Shown: positions 19,360-28,989, counted from the first letter of the stretch. The stretch is DNA of 64,000 bases from Roseiarcus sp963767245 (GCA_963767245.1 CAVYDG010000016.1:5819-69818), one strand, 5' to 3'. The notes: generated by a model from the sequence alone, not told the origin. Numbers and translations are program-made.

Positions 19360-19860
19360 CCCGAGCTCAGTACTGCCATCGCGGGCCATTGCATTTGTGG
19401 CCCTTTCTCGCCCTTCCGGCGGCTGACGACGGCCCATGAGGAATGAGCGAGCTACATCGATGGGTGGGAGTCGAAGCGGCCGTCGACAGCGCCTTCCGTG
19501 AGTTCGGACCGCACCCCGGACGCGGCCCCGACCCCGAACAGCTGCTTTGAGGGAGCGCCTCAGCGCAGGTCCACGCGCGCGTGCGCGAGCCTCAATGACA
19601 TTGAGGAACCAAATGAAGGTCCCGGCGCGCGATTGCGGGTGAGAGCTTAACCTCAGGGGAACTAAGGGCAGCAAGCCGACCAGTTAGCCGGGCGGTCGCG
19701 GCGCATGGACGTCGGAGTCGCGACAGGACGTTCGGACGGGACGGACGCAGGAGATGACGGTGGGGGGATGCGGCGGCGCGCGGCGAACCCGATGCTTTGA
19801 TCGCCGGCGTAGCGACAGTCGGCGGTTGTCAGGAGAGTCTTCGCGAACGTCCACGTGCGT
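19360..19860 (+). repeat. Dispersed repeats, R module and partial P module
   Basis: 19405-19615 is an R copy parallel to 15770-15955 (CGCCCTTCCGG, GGCCCATGAGGAATGAGCGA, GCTACATCGATGGGTG, CAATGACATTGAGGAAC). 19722-19860 is half a P copy (GGACGTTCGGACGG, GGTGGGGGGATGCGGC, AACCCGATGCTTTGATC, CGCGAACGTCCACGTG). The whole 18613-20124 interval holds no gene I can support. Confidence 0.6.
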
Positions 19861-20124
19861 CTGGAACTTATGACCTTGAGGCGCCCCGTGGATCGTTTCC
19901 GCGCGATAAACACTGGCCGCGCCCGCCAGTAAGACGGCCGCGCGTAGGGTGGCGGCGGGCCTGATGGTGATGCGGCTCAAATGTCAGCGTGGCTCTATTA
20001 CGATCTGGCCCGCTTCTTCTCTCACGGAAGCGGTGGAAGTGACCTCACCATCTCCATGAAGGGGGCAAAGGCGGCCTCCGAAGAACGCTGCTCCCAGATG
20101 CAGAAACCTCGCGCGAAGGCAAAG

Positions 20125-20201
20125 GCGAGATCTGCGAAGGCTTTGGCCATTCCGTGGAGGCCGAGGGCGTGAAGCTGGTCGAGGGTGGGATGTCTGAGCA
20201 T
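20125..20201 (-). pseudogene. istB: istB 5' fragment
   Basis: MLRHPTLDQLHALGLHGMAK is the start of an IstB helper ATPase. Homology ends within AFADLA, and the following codons (FARGFCIWEQ) do not belong to the family. It directly follows the degraded istA at the usual spacing. Confidence 0.7.
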
Positions 20202-21106
20202 GTCGGCGTTCTCCTCAATGGTAGTAACGGGGCCCGCGGATATTGGCGTGGCGGATCGGAGCGGTGTCCGCGGGCGCCTGGGCGCCGGCCTCCGATCGAG
20301 CTTGGTGTCGAGGATGGATTTGACCGAGCCGTAGGTCCGGGCGCCGATCTCGATGGCCCGCTCGGCGGCGGCCTCGACGCGCGCCGTTCCATAGGAGCCG
20401 ACGAGACGCACGATGCCGAGACAGGCGCGATAGCCCTGCTCGGGATGGGGCCGAGCCTCCAGGATCTGCTCGCACAGCGCTGCGGTCGCCGGGCCGATCT
20501 TTCGGGCGTCTTCGCGGATGCGCTCGATCGTCCAGCCGGCGTAGCGCCGGTGGCTCGAGGGCATGTGCTCGGGAACAGTGGTGTGCTTCCTGTTCCCGCT
20601 GGACCGCAGGTGGACGGCGATGCGCTCGCCCTTGAAGATCTCGACGCCGCTGGGCGGTCAGGCGCGCCTCGACCTCGGCGGGCGAAGCGGTAGGGAACGG
20701 AGTAATAATGGGCGTCGATATCGACGTGATAGTCGATGCCGACCCGGCGCACGCGCCACTCGCTGTATTCGTAAGGCTCTCCCGGCAGATCCTTCAGCGC
20801 CGGGCGACGATCTCCTCGAGCAACTGGCGGCGGGTGACGCCGAGCCTGCGCAGGGGCTGGCGTTCGTTGAGCTGTGTCATGAGCTCGGCGAGCGCGGCGT
20901 CGACGTCGGCGAGACTGTGGAAGATCCGTCGCCGAAGCCGGCCGAGCAGCCAGCGCTCGACGATCAGCACGGCCTGCTCGACCTTGGCCTTGTCGCGCGG
21001 CTTTCTTGGCCTCGCTGGCAGGATGGCGGTTCCATAATGGGCCGCCATCTCGCCGTAGGTACGATTGACCTCAGGCTCGTAGAAGCTGGCCTTGACGATG
21101 GCGGTC

Positions 21107-21883
21107 CTAGGCCGTGTGGACGAATTTGATCAAGCACAGCCCTGCGGCAAAGCTGACGATTGATCTGAAGTTGAGAGCGGTCTTTTCGCAACGCAGCGCA
21201 ACGCGTTTGAAGCGTTTGAGCCGTCCGACGCCCTGCTCGATGCGCGAACGCGCCTTGTAGAGAGTTCTCGCGAAGAAGGCTGGTTTGTCGCGCTCGTTGG
21301 CTTTGTGCGGAATGACGGGAGCAATGCCGCGCTCCCTGGCCGCTTCGCGGTTGGCCTTGCTGGCGTAGCCTTTGTCGCAGATGACGGCGCGTGGCTGAGT
21401 GTCGGGTCCGATGTCAAGCAGAACATCGAAATGACGCGCGTCTGACGCCTCGCCGCCCGTCAGATCGAAGGCGATGATGTCTCCGGAGGCGTCCGCTTTT
21501 GCGTGGATTTTTGTCGTGAATCCACGAGCGCCCGAGCGCTTGCCCCTCTTGCCCCCCTTTGCCCCGGCGGCCGATACATGGGCGCGCACGACGGTCGAGT
21601 CGAACATTTGGATGAGATGCGCGGACGAACTCATGGCGGCGAGCGCATCAAAGAAGGCTTCGAAAACGCCGGCCTTGCTCAGCCGGTCGAACCGCTTCCA
21701 AACGCTGTTCCAAGGACCGAACCGCTCAGGCAAAGCCCGCCAGCGAACGTTCTCGACGGTGAAGAAATGAAGGGCTTCGAGGAAGCGCCGATCATCCTCT
21801 GCTTTCCGTCCACGCCGGGGAAGGCAGGCCCGAAACACCGCAAGCGTATGCGCCCAATCTTCCTCATCCATCATTGTCGACAT
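21107..21883 (-). CDS. IS5-family transposase
   Basis: MSTMMDEEDWAHTLAVFRAC opens a DDE transposase. Key parts are the N-terminal DUF4096-like block (RFLEALHFFTVENVRWRALP), the first Asp in IQMFDSTVVRAHVSAAGAKG, the second in AVICDKGYASKANR, and the Glu in RSRIEQGVGRLKRFK. ~258 residues as one uninterrupted frame, whereas relatives often need a frameshift. A start at 21928 is also possible. The TAG stop overlaps the left TA duplication, so the insertion site supplies part of it. Confidence 0.85.
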   Translation of the reverse strand: MSTMMDEEDWAHTLAVFRACLPRRGRKAEDDRRFLEALHFFTVENVRWRALPERFGPWNSVWKRFDRLSKAGVFEAFFDALAAMSSSAHLIQMFDSTVVRAHVSAAGAKGGKRGKRSGARGFTTKIHAKADASGDIIAFDLTGGEASDARHFDVLLDIGPDTQPRAVICDKGYASKANREAARERGIAPVIPHKANERDKPAFFARTLYKARSRIEQGVGRLKRFKRVALRCEKTALNFRSIVSFAAGLCLIKFVHTA

Positions 21884-21981
21884 GCGCCCGGTCTCCGAAT
21901 CAGCCGGAGACCTATAAATCACGCCCAATTCATCAGGGGAATCCCAAAACCTTCATCTATCGAAAATTCGTCCACACGGCC
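21110..21981 (-). mobile_element. IS5-family element (IS427-like group), inside istA
   Basis: The termini are inverted repeats beginning GGCCGTGTGGACGAATTT on both sides. The element is flanked by TA at 21108-21109 and at 21982-21983, consistent with a 2-bp TA target duplication. Removing the element and one TA restores the istA frame (DNARTAIV). 872 bp long, one transposase. Confidence 0.85.
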
Positions 21982-22829
21982 TAGCGTTATCCGGCACGAC
22001 GAGCTCGGGAACGCCGCCGATCGCCTCGAAGGCGCGCACGTGGGCGTCGATCCAGTCTGGCAGAGCCTGCGTCCAGCTCGCCTTCGCGAAGGTGAAGCTC
22101 GAGGCCCCCAACACGGCGACGAAGATCTGCGCCATGCGGATTTCGCCAGTGAGCCGATCGATGATGACCGGAACGCCGTCGCCGGCGTAATCGACGAACA
22201 TCCGCTCGCCGGCGGCATGCGTCTGCCGCATCGTCACCGACAGCGTCTTCTCGAAGAATCGATAGAGCTCGCAGAACCGCGAGTAGCTGTAGCCGCTCGG
22301 GTTGGCGGCGATGTATTCGTCCCACAAGATTAACAGGGTGACGTGCTTGCGCTTCAGTTCGCGATGCACGCCGGCCCAGTCCGGTTCCTCGATCCGCCGA
22401 TGGCCGCGTTTGCTGCGCCGATTGGCGTAGAGCGCAGCCTCCAGCGCCTCGTCGTTCATGCCTCCGGCAAGGGCCAGGACAGGCCCGCGGTCTCCGCCCG
22501 CGTCAATGTCTCCCGCACCGTCGAGCGCGCCAAGCCAAGCCGCCGGGCGATCTCGTGCGTCGATACCGAAGAAGACTTCAGCCGAATAATCTCGCGCGCA
22601 TCGCGCATCCCAATCCGCTCCGCTGGCATCGATCCTCCTTTGGGCTTGCCAAAGGGGCGACCTGATCAGGCCAACGGCGCCGCCCGCCAATCCAAGAAAG
22701 ACCCCGGGCGGGATCATTCCGTTATGGGGGGCGCGATCATCTCGGAATCGGGGGGCGGCATCATTCCGTTACAGGGGGGCGGCATTATCCCGGAATAAGG
22801 GGGCGGCTTCCTCCGGAATCAGCACCAAG

Positions 22830-22885
22830 CCACAGAAGGCGCCGTCGACGGCCGCTTCACCGCAGTTGCATGAATGTAGGTCGCC
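22830..22885. repeat. R-module fragment
   Basis: AAGGCGCCGTCGACGGCCGC followed by TTCACCGCAGTTGCATGAAT is the central part of the dispersed R repeat, immediately after the IS21 tip. Confidence 0.5.
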
Positions 22886-22950
22886 AAACAGCACGGCCGC
22901 TCGTCGGGCGGTGGAAAGGCGAAGAGGAGCAGTCTCTTGCAACGGTCCTG

Positions 22951-23160
22951 TCAGAGGAACTCGAGCGGGTTGCTGGCGTACTGGTCGGTCAGGCGCACCC
23001 ACGCCTGAGCGCCCAGGAGATCGAAGAAGCGACGGGTCGCGCCGGTCATCGTGTGGGTCGCCTCAACGCCGTCGCTGGCAAGATCAATAGCCTCGCCGAC
23101 AACGCGTCCAAATTGATCTTCGACAAGGTAGCGAAACGGCGCCCCGAGCCATCGAAGTGA
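22951..23160 (-). pseudogene. Hypothetical protein remnant
   Basis: The frame LRWLGAPFRYLVEDQFGRVV, then ASDGVEATHTMTGATRRFFD and AWVRLTDQYASNPLEFL, has protein-like composition, but no start fits and the family is not recognised. It follows the coiled-coil remnant in the same orientation. Confidence 0.3.
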
Positions 23161-23229
23161 GTAGCAATCACAGCATTGCTTCCTTGTATCACATGCTAAA
23201 GCGGCCCGCCTCGCCGACACCCGGCGTGT

Positions 23230-23602
23230 CTTCCACTTCCATACCCGGTGATTCGCAAGCGCCGCCACCACGGCGTTGGAGGCTGCCGCTCGCGTTCGGC
23301 CGCCAAGGCGTTTAGCCGGCGCGCCAGGTCCGCAAACGCAGCGATGGCGCGCGTTGTTTTGTTGGCCTCCTCAGCCGCCCGCGCCTCGGCGGCAGCGAGC
23401 TGCACCTTTAGGGCCACGATGTCGGCCCTGAGCGTCTCGACGTGGGACTCAAGAGCGTGCTGAAGAGGGACGCGGACGCGCGCGCGGCCGTCGTGGCCGG
23501 GCATCCGACCCCTTTGGCTCGGATGGCGCGCCGCTTGGCGGCTTCAAGCCTGACGCCGAGCCGGACGCCGAGGTCTTGGTAAGTCAGCCACGACCAGTCC
23601 AT
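23230..23602 (-). pseudogene. Helix-turn-helix/coiled-coil protein, frameshifted
   Basis: MDWSWLTYQDLGVRLGVRLE, then AAKRRAIRAKG, is the N-terminal HTH of a protein type frequent on alphaproteobacterial plasmids and phages. After one indel near 23500 the next frame gives ALESHVETLRADIVALKVQL, AAAEARAAEEANKTTRAIAA, FADLARRLNALAAER and PWWRRLRI, the matching coiled coil and PWWRRL ending. Function unknown; a DNA-binding role is plausible. Confidence 0.55.
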
Positions 23603-23726
23603 GGGCGTCCGGTCGTCCGGCCTCCGTGCGGTACCTGTGCAGTGGATGGTCAGGCAGAATCAGTTAACGAGAAATTAACAACCTCTGCACATGCCGGCCG
23701 ATCGCGTATGGATAGGGTCTTCAAGG

Positions 23727-24185
23727 TCATAAGTTCCGCACGCGCGCGTTTTTGGACGTTCGCGAGGCCGAAGCGCCCGAAGGGCTCAACCTCGATGACC
23801 GAATCCTTCGTCGCGATATCGTACCCGGACTTGTTTCAGTCATTCCGACCCATTGAAGAATATCCGACCAAGTGCAGACCACTTCCTCTCCATGACGTTT
23901 CCATTTTGCGGCCGGGCCTTTTTCCCATCTGGAATTGGAAACGCCGACGAGACAATAGCCTTTGGCAAAAAGAGCTTTGTTTATTTCTTCTCGCTTGCTG
24001 CAAGCTTTATCTGTTTCAGGATCATTGCCAGCGCCACTTTGGCAATCAGTAGTCGCTGTGCTCCATGCTTGCACCAAACGTTGTGCTGTCCAATGCGGAT
24101 AGTCATCCGCGACGGCTGGACAGCTCATCATAAGGGTGACGGCCAAAAGAAACGTCTTGTTTGCGTGCTTCAATGAAGTCGACAT
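23727..24185 (-). CDS. Exported hypothetical protein
   Basis: MSTSLKHANKTFLLAVTLMM, then SCPAVADDYPHW, is a clear signal peptide. The mature part (TTDCQSGAGNDPETDKACSK, REEINKALFAKGYCLVG) has the two-Cys pattern of small periplasmic proteins of proteobacteria. The last ~30 residues are Arg/Ser-rich and unlike the rest, so the 3' end may be shifted. Upstream, 24186-25080 shows no gene I can support. Confidence 0.55.
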   Translation of the reverse strand: MSTSLKHANKTFLLAVTLMMSCPAVADDYPHWTAQRLVQAWSTATTDCQSGAGNDPETDKACSKREEINKALFAKGYCLVGVSNSRWEKGPAAKWKRHGEEVVCTWSDILQWVGMTETSPGTISRRRIRSSRLSPSGASASRTSKNARVRNL

Positions 24186-24699
24186 TTCGCCAGTTCCTCA
24201 GTGGAACACCGCCCAACCGGGCAGGCGTAACCCCAAGGCAGGACTCGGTCATGACGTTGGCGGCGCCGAGGAGCGACTCACAATAATAGGTTCTCACTTC
24301 CGCGCACAGAAACGTGCCCTTCGCCAGCCGAGCCCATACGCGTTATCGGCTGGCGATAACGCTTTTGTTGTCGATGCTCTCGGCGATAGCGCCGAGAATC
24401 AGATCAATCTCGGTCTGAGGGATGGCGACCTCACGCTGATGGTGGCGCCCGCGGAACCGAGTTCGGCGACTCCAACGCATCGCCGGCCCCTCGATCGGTG
24501 CGAGTCAACACGTCGTTAGAAGGAATAGCTCGGCCAATTATCCGGCTCGGTTCCTTCGGCGGCTCGCGGATAGCCGTGGCCATTTAGCGGAAACGCTCAC
24601 CCAACCCTAGACCAGTGCCTGTCCCCGCGCTGTGACGCCCCTCACGGCCCGAACACGGGTTTTCCGCTATGAGGATGTTGGGCTGCAGAGCCCGAAATT

Positions 24700-24747
24700 C
24701 CGGCGGGCGGCGGCGGACATGCGCGTCAAACCTCCACCACCCGCCGG
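24700..24747. repeat. GC-rich hairpin repeat, copy 1
   Basis: CCGGCGGGCGGCGG pairs imperfectly with CCACCACCCGCCGG across a centre containing GACATGCGCG. A second copy lies at 24999-25047. Confidence 0.5.
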
Positions 24748-24998
24748 TGCCCCTTGGGCTGTATGTAGGCCGACGCAAATAGAATGCCAGGGCCCGCGGC
24801 CCACCTTGGATTGCTCCCGTGCGCACGGAAAGCCTTCGATGTTGTGCCCGGGGAGCAACAGCTTTTCTATTCTGTGGCTGGAGGGCCACAGTCAGCCGCA
24901 AACTGCAAAACCCAGGCGTTTGAACGTGGTCTTTTCAGTCAGACTGGGTAAGACGGCTAACACAAGGTCAGCGCCCGCGGGGAATAGCGAGCGCAAAC

Positions 24999-25047
24999 CC
25001 GGCGGACGGCGGCGGACATGCGCGAATCCACTGCCGCCGCCCGCCGG
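24999..25047. repeat. GC-rich hairpin repeat, copy 2
   Basis: Same design as 24700-24747: CCGGCGGACGGCGGCGGACA with an inverted CCGCCGCCCGCCGG. The two copies are ~300 bp apart in the same orientation. Confidence 0.5.
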
Positions 25048-25080
25048 TGTGCCCCGCCCCATTGTTTGAGGACCCTCCTC

Positions 25081-25263
25081 AGTGCGCAAACTTCTCGCTC
25101 TGGCTTTTCTAGCCCTCGTAGGTGGCGGTGCTGTCTTCCTAAGCATTGAGAGCGAGACGAACGCGCTGACGGTCTCGTGTGCGTCACACCCGCCGATGGC
25201 GATGGCGGCGCTGGCCGCGCTTGCGCCAGCAAGCAGTTGCACGCGCGTGGCCTCCGCTCGGTG
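25081..25263 (+). CDS. Possible small exported peptide
   Basis: A GTG-initiated frame MRKLLALAFLALVGGGAVFL with a signal-peptide-like start, 60 residues, ending in a region of low complexity. A weak GAGGA lies ~14 bases upstream. No family is recognised; it may be chance coding. Confidence 0.25.
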
Positions 25264-25299
25264 ATCGCGGCGCGGCGCTCGCGCGCCGCCCCCGTTCCT

Positions 25300-25560
25300 C
25301 AATGTCAGTGGTTCTCGCGCACGCGCGCGCGAGAGCGGAAGGGTCCCTCGGATCGTCCGGCGACGAAGGAATCGCGGCCTCGCGGCCCCGTCGCGCGGAC
25401 AACCTCCATGCTCTCCACCGCGCCCCGAGCGCGTGCGCGAGACGTTCGCGAAGGCGCTCTTCAAAGCTGACACGCCTCGCACTCCATCCGAGCCAGGAAA
25501 GGCTGCATCGACGCCCGCTTCACCGCCGACCCATGAGTGTAGCTCGCTGGCCTCTCCAAG
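25300..25560 (-). repeat. Dispersed R-module repeat
   Basis: CTCAATGTCAGTGG, GGTTCTCGCGCACGCG, GGGTCCCTCGGATCGTCCG, GTTCGCGAAGGCGCTC, TTCAAAGCTGACACGCC, then GACCCATGAGTGTAGCTCGC align in reverse orientation with 15770-15955. Its first part is shared with 43487-43600. Confidence 0.6.
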
Positions 25561-25627
25561 CCGGCGTAACCTCGTTTAGCGTTCCTCTTTTTCGGTCGCC
25601 GCCCAGGGCCCAGGCGCTACCGAGCGA

Positions 25628-26287
25628 CTAATACTCGTCCCCGGGAGCAGGGTACCCGTACTCAGACTCTGGATAGCCGTTGCCAGGTTGAGAATACCCG
25701 TACTCAGGCGCAGGGTACCCGTAGTCAGGCGCATGATACGGCGCAGGATGGCCGTAGGCAGGCCCGGGATCCCCATAGACGGGTTCATGATAATACCTGT
25801 AGGGAGGCGCATGATACCCGGCGCCAGGCGCAGGATGCCCGTAGGCAGGCGCGGGATACTCAGGATGCCCGTAGGCGGGCGCATGATAGCCATTGGCAGG
25901 TCCAGGATACGCGGCGGCCGGCGCGCGATACCCGTAGGCAGGCGCAGGATATCCATAGGCGGGTGCGGGATACGGCGCAGGAAACCCATAGGCGGGCGCA
26001 GGGTTGTAGTCATAATCGTAGCCCGGCATGGCTGGCCCGGAGTCTTCATAGCCAAACTGATGATAGCCGTTGGGCCCGATAAACCCTCCTGGCGCAGCCG
26101 GATAGACCTCCCCTACAGCGACGCCGTATGGGGTCCAGCCGGTCTGGTTCGCTTCCCACGGGTGGAGTTGCGCCTGGTTGGCCAGGGCGTTTGCATCATT
26201 GCCATTGGCGGCAGCCACACCGGGAAGGAGGCAGGCTAGAACGCAAATCGATGCGGCGGAAAGGGAGGCTGTCAATGCGTGTTTCAT
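25628..26287 (-). CDS. Secreted Tyr/Gly/Pro/Ala repeat protein
   Basis: MKHALTASLSAASICVLACL, then LPGVAAANG, is a signal peptide. After a short unique part the protein is built from ~20 degenerate copies of a seven-residue unit near YGYPAPA (variants YGHPAPA, YGFPAPY, YGDPGPA, NGYHAPA) up to the C-terminus at 219 residues. Such Tyr/Pro/Gly-rich repeats are unstructured and adhesive or surface-related in other systems, but no function can be assigned here. The repeat DNA (25640-26010) is intact and in frame throughout, unlike many neighbours. The stretch 26288-26952 upstream holds no convincing gene. Confidence 0.7.
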   Translation of the reverse strand: MKHALTASLSAASICVLACLLPGVAAANGNDANALANQAQLHPWEANQTGWTPYGVAVGEVYPAAPGGFIGPNGYHQFGYEDSGPAMPGYDYDYNPAPAYGFPAPYPAPAYGYPAPAYGYRAPAAAYPGPANGYHAPAYGHPEYPAPAYGHPAPGAGYHAPPYRYYHEPVYGDPGPAYGHPAPYHAPDYGYPAPEYGYSQPGNGYPESEYGYPAPGDEY

Positions 26288-26952
26288 GTCAAAACCTCCA
26301 GCCCTTCGATCTCTTTCCCAGGCACTTGGGCACCCGCCAAGGAGTCAGAAACTCCAAAGCGGACCAAGGTCATCTGTCGGAAATGGCGCAATCGCCGTTT
26401 TGCCGGCGCAGACGGTGGCGCGTAAAGATTTGAAATGTTGATGCCGCCGAGGCCCACGTTCCTCCAGGCGGAACTCGCAACCGTCGCCACCTTTGCGAGA
26501 GCACAGTCGGCTTCGATTGGACGGAGAGGCTTTGCGCGTCCGCCGCGGCGACTGTGCAGACGACTCCACCTACAATCAAGCAAGGACGTTTCACGACCGT
26601 CGCTCGAACTTCGCGCGCCCCAGCCCGTTAACGCAATATTAACCGGAAACCGCAACCCGGGCGATGCCCGAACTAGGATTTTGGTTAATGGAGAGAAGAC
26701 GGTTCTTTCCTCGCGACCTCGGGCGACGCGGACTGTACCGCTTTGAGGTGGCCGAACAGCAGGACTGGCCGTGCTCCCGCAATTGAGGGCCGCTTTCGCA
26801 GGACCCGGGTCCTTCCTGAGGCAACCCCGGCAGGCGCGTGTCCGCCCTTTAAGAGACGATCGCTCTTCGCTAGGCGACCGACCGCCGTCGACCCTTTGTG
26901 CCCTTTGCGGCCCGCCCCTATGAGCGGGGGCCGGTTCATCCTAGTCATAAGT

Positions 26953-27247
26953 CGCGTGCGCGTGGACGTCAGAAGGCGCTCCTTCAAAGCCGCAGTTCAC
27001 TGGTCAGGGCCGCGTCTCACGTGCGATCCGGAGCCAAATAGGGTGCCGTGCCCGCCGCGGACGCATGATTGAGGGCCGCCCATTCCTCATGGGCGGTCGT
27101 CGGCCGCCGGAAGGGTGAAGAAGAGGGCGTGGACCCGGCGGCCGTGAAAGCGCGGATGGCTCCGCGCAAAGCGTTTCGGCCGACCAAGCCCGTAACAGGC
27201 GTAACACGTGCCCTGTGCGGTTCTTGAGGTGGGAAAGGTTTGCCTAG
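26953..27247 (+). repeat. 291-bp flank shared with 52536-52830 (contains R module)
   Basis: From CGCGTGCGCGTGGACGTCAG to GTTTGCCTAG this is the same as 52536-52830 apart from one visible change (T at 27224, C at 52807). It includes an R-module copy (AAGGCGCTCCTTCAAAGCCG, CCCATTCCTCATGGGCGG). Both copies end in CTAG, the target of an IS1182 element. Confidence 0.85.
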
Positions 27248-28818
27248 GAGCCTGTCTGCTTAATCCTCGGCGAGATGGGATTTGAACCGCTCAAGCCAGT
27301 CGGAGAGCCGGATGCAGCAAATTCGCGCATCCGGTTTGATGTAAGGTTGGGTGGAAGCTTTGCGGCCATCGTTCGTTGCACCGTTTCCGAGGTGGCGAAG
27401 CTCAGCCGGTTGCGCGTGCGGCCAGGGACGGGGTCCGCCCCTGGGCGAGCTTCAAGATATTGTGGGCGAGGCAGACGAGGCCCCACTCGTTGGCGACCTT
27501 CTCGACGCCGCGCAAGAGAAACTGACGGAAGCCGCGCGCCTGCTTGATCTGTCCGAACACCGGCTCGGGCAGCTGCTTTCTTAAGCGGTAGGGGCTGGAG
27601 TGCCCGCCGGCCTTGATTCTTTCGCGCATGGCGGCGACGCGGGCGCCGCCGCCTTCTCCTTCCCCGGCGTGCTTGGCCCGCCCCGGCGCGATATAGGCGT
27701 CGATCTCGCGTTCCTCCATCGCTGTAAGGTTGGCGTCGGAGCAATAGCCCGCGTCCGCCGACAGTTGCGTCGGCTTCTTGCCCAGATTGGCTTCGATGGC
27801 GTCGGCCATCGGCGCCAATTGATGTTGATCGCTCTGCTTCGCGTCGAGGCCGTGGGCGACGATCACCTGCGCCGTCGCGTCGACCGCCGCCTGCGCATTG
27901 TAGCCCTGGATGAAGCCGTCCTTGGTTTTCATGATGCGGCTTTCGGGATCGGTGAAGTTCTTCTGCGCTTTGGGGTCAGGCTCTTCGGATGGCGGGGCGG
28001 CGGGCTTGCCCGGTTTCTTGCGGCCCTCGGCTTGTCGCCGCTCCTCGGCCTGCGCTTTGGCCTTGGCCGCCGCGGCCGCTTTCGCCTCGGCCTCCAATTC
28101 GGCCTTCGCCGCCCGGATCTTCTCGACGCGCTTCTTCTTGTCGGCGACCCATTTGGGCAGCTCCTCGCCGCTCTTGTCGCGGCCGAAGGCTCTGTCTTCC
28201 TCGGCGTCCGCAGCCTCGGCTGCGCTCAGCCACCGCTCGACCTCGGCCTCGAGCTCCGCCGCACGCTTCTCCATGCGCTCGTAGCTCATCGCCTTGTGCT
28301 TGGAGGCGTTCGCCTTGATCTTCGTCCCGTCGAGCGCGACATGGCCGAGCTTCACAAGTCCCGCCTGTTCGCACAGCTTGAGAACTTGCCCGAACAGTCC
28401 CGCAAGCACCTTCAAGTGCCGCTTGCGGAAGTCAGAGACGGTGCGAAAATCCGGCGGATCGAGCCCGACAATGCTCAGGAAGTCGACCCGTTCGCGCGCC
28501 GCCTTGGCGATCCGGCGCGACGAGTAGACGCCGTTGCAATAGCCGTACAGCAACAGCGCCGTCATCATCGCCGGGTCAAACGGCGGCTGCCCGCGCTCGC
28601 TCGCATACGCGGCTTCGATCTCACCAAGGTCGAGAGGCTCGAGCACAAGCGCCAAAATGAAGCGAGCCAGATGGTCCTCGCCGACAAAGTCCTGAACGCT
28701 CGGCGGCAACAACAGCGGCTGATCGATCGTCCAGGGCCGGAAGGTCTTGCTCATAAGCAAACAGAATCCAATTCGAGCAAACGCCGCCACCACAATCCGC
28801 TATTATCCAGACAGGCTC
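27248..28818 (-). mobile_element. IS1182-family element, copy 1
   Basis: The terminal inverted repeats are GAGCCTGTCTG and CAGACAGGCTC. It is flanked by CTAG at 27244-27247 and 28819-28822, a 4-bp target duplication. 1571 bp, near-identical to 52831-54401 but in the opposite orientation. Confidence 0.9.
27402..28754 (-). CDS. IS1182-family transposase
   Basis: Starts MSKTFRPWTIDQPLLLPPSV (~450 residues). The N-terminal DUF772 domain (EDHLARFILALV, PPFDPAMMTALLLYGYCNGV) is followed by a DDE core: HVALDGTKIKANAS, a long charged coiled-coil insertion (EKRAAELEAEVERWL to AEERRQAEGRKK), GYNAQAAVDATAQVIV, LSADAGYCSDANL, and the C-terminal VFGQIKQARGFRQFLLRGVE. Intact. It differs from the other copy at least at one residue (REKIKAGG there, RERIKAGG here). 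Confidence 0.93.
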   Translation of the reverse strand: MSKTFRPWTIDQPLLLPPSVQDFVGEDHLARFILALVLEPLDLGEIEAAYASERGQPPFDPAMMTALLLYGYCNGVYSSRRIAKAARERVDFLSIVGLDPPDFRTVSDFRKRHLKVLAGLFGQVLKLCEQAGLVKLGHVALDGTKIKANASKHKAMSYERMEKRAAELEAEVERWLSAAEAADAEEDRAFGRDKSGEELPKWVADKKKRVEKIRAAKAELEAEAKAAAAAKAKAQAEERRQAEGRKKPGKPAAPPSEEPDPKAQKNFTDPESRIMKTKDGFIQGYNAQAAVDATAQVIVAHGLDAKQSDQHQLAPMADAIEANLGKKPTQLSADAGYCSDANLTAMEEREIDAYIAPGRAKHAGEGEGGGARVAAMRERIKAGGHSSPYRLRKQLPEPVFGQIKQARGFRQFLLRGVEKVANEWGLVCLAHNILKLAQGRTPSLAARATG

Positions 28819-28989
28819 CTAGACGCCCGCCCTTGCCGAGCGGGACGGCGCTTGCGACTGCTCGTCCACTGGCCTCCTTTGTGTCGATCGATACGCAAGG
28901 TCGGAAATCCGATCTGGAGCAAACGCCAATATGACGGATCTTACCGTAGCTGTTTGCACGTATAATAGAGCGGAGCATTTGAGTCGGTG

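Larger units (their letters stand above)
20215..22629 (-). pseudogene. istA: istA, frameshifted and split by an IS5 element
   Basis: The N-terminus MPAERIGMRDAREIIRLKSS to WPLP is at 22629. One G is lost next (~22460), shifting the frame to NDEALEAALYANRRSKRG, ERMFVDYAGDGVP (DDE core), GASSFTFAKASW and VPELVVPDN. The IS5 insertion follows. Beyond it the frame resumes exactly (AIVKASFYEPEVNRTYGEMA, YGTAILPARPRKPRDKAKVE, DAHYYSVPYRF). Further indels near 20650-20690 break the C-terminal part (AVHLRSSG, MPSSHRRYAGWTIERI) and it ends IRGPRYYH at 20215. Confidence 0.8.
20125..22824 (-). mobile_element. IS21-family element (type A), degraded and interrupted by IS5
   Basis: The right end (22463-22824, tip TGCTGATTCCGGAGG) is nearly identical to the solo end at 4664-5024. 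Moving left, istA is frameshifted and split by an IS5 element at 21110-21981. istB is cut off at about 20125 after ~25 codons, and no left tip is visible. The element can no longer move by itself. Confidence 0.8.

Noticed and set aside
24136..24519. A 127-codon plus-strand frame in a gene-poor stretch
   Set aside because: No ribosome site or recognisable domain; overlaps the start of the exported-protein gene on the other strand.
25640..26010. Regularly spaced repeats resembling a CRISPR array
   Set aside because: The period is ~21 bases, the repeats are degenerate and encode YGYPAPA heptads in frame behind a signal peptide; there are no spacers and no cas genes.
27600..28934. A 444-codon plus-strand frame (and its mirror at 52670-54049)
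   Set aside because: Antisense to the IS1182 transposase; no protein family features, and it exists only because of the GC-rich codon bias.
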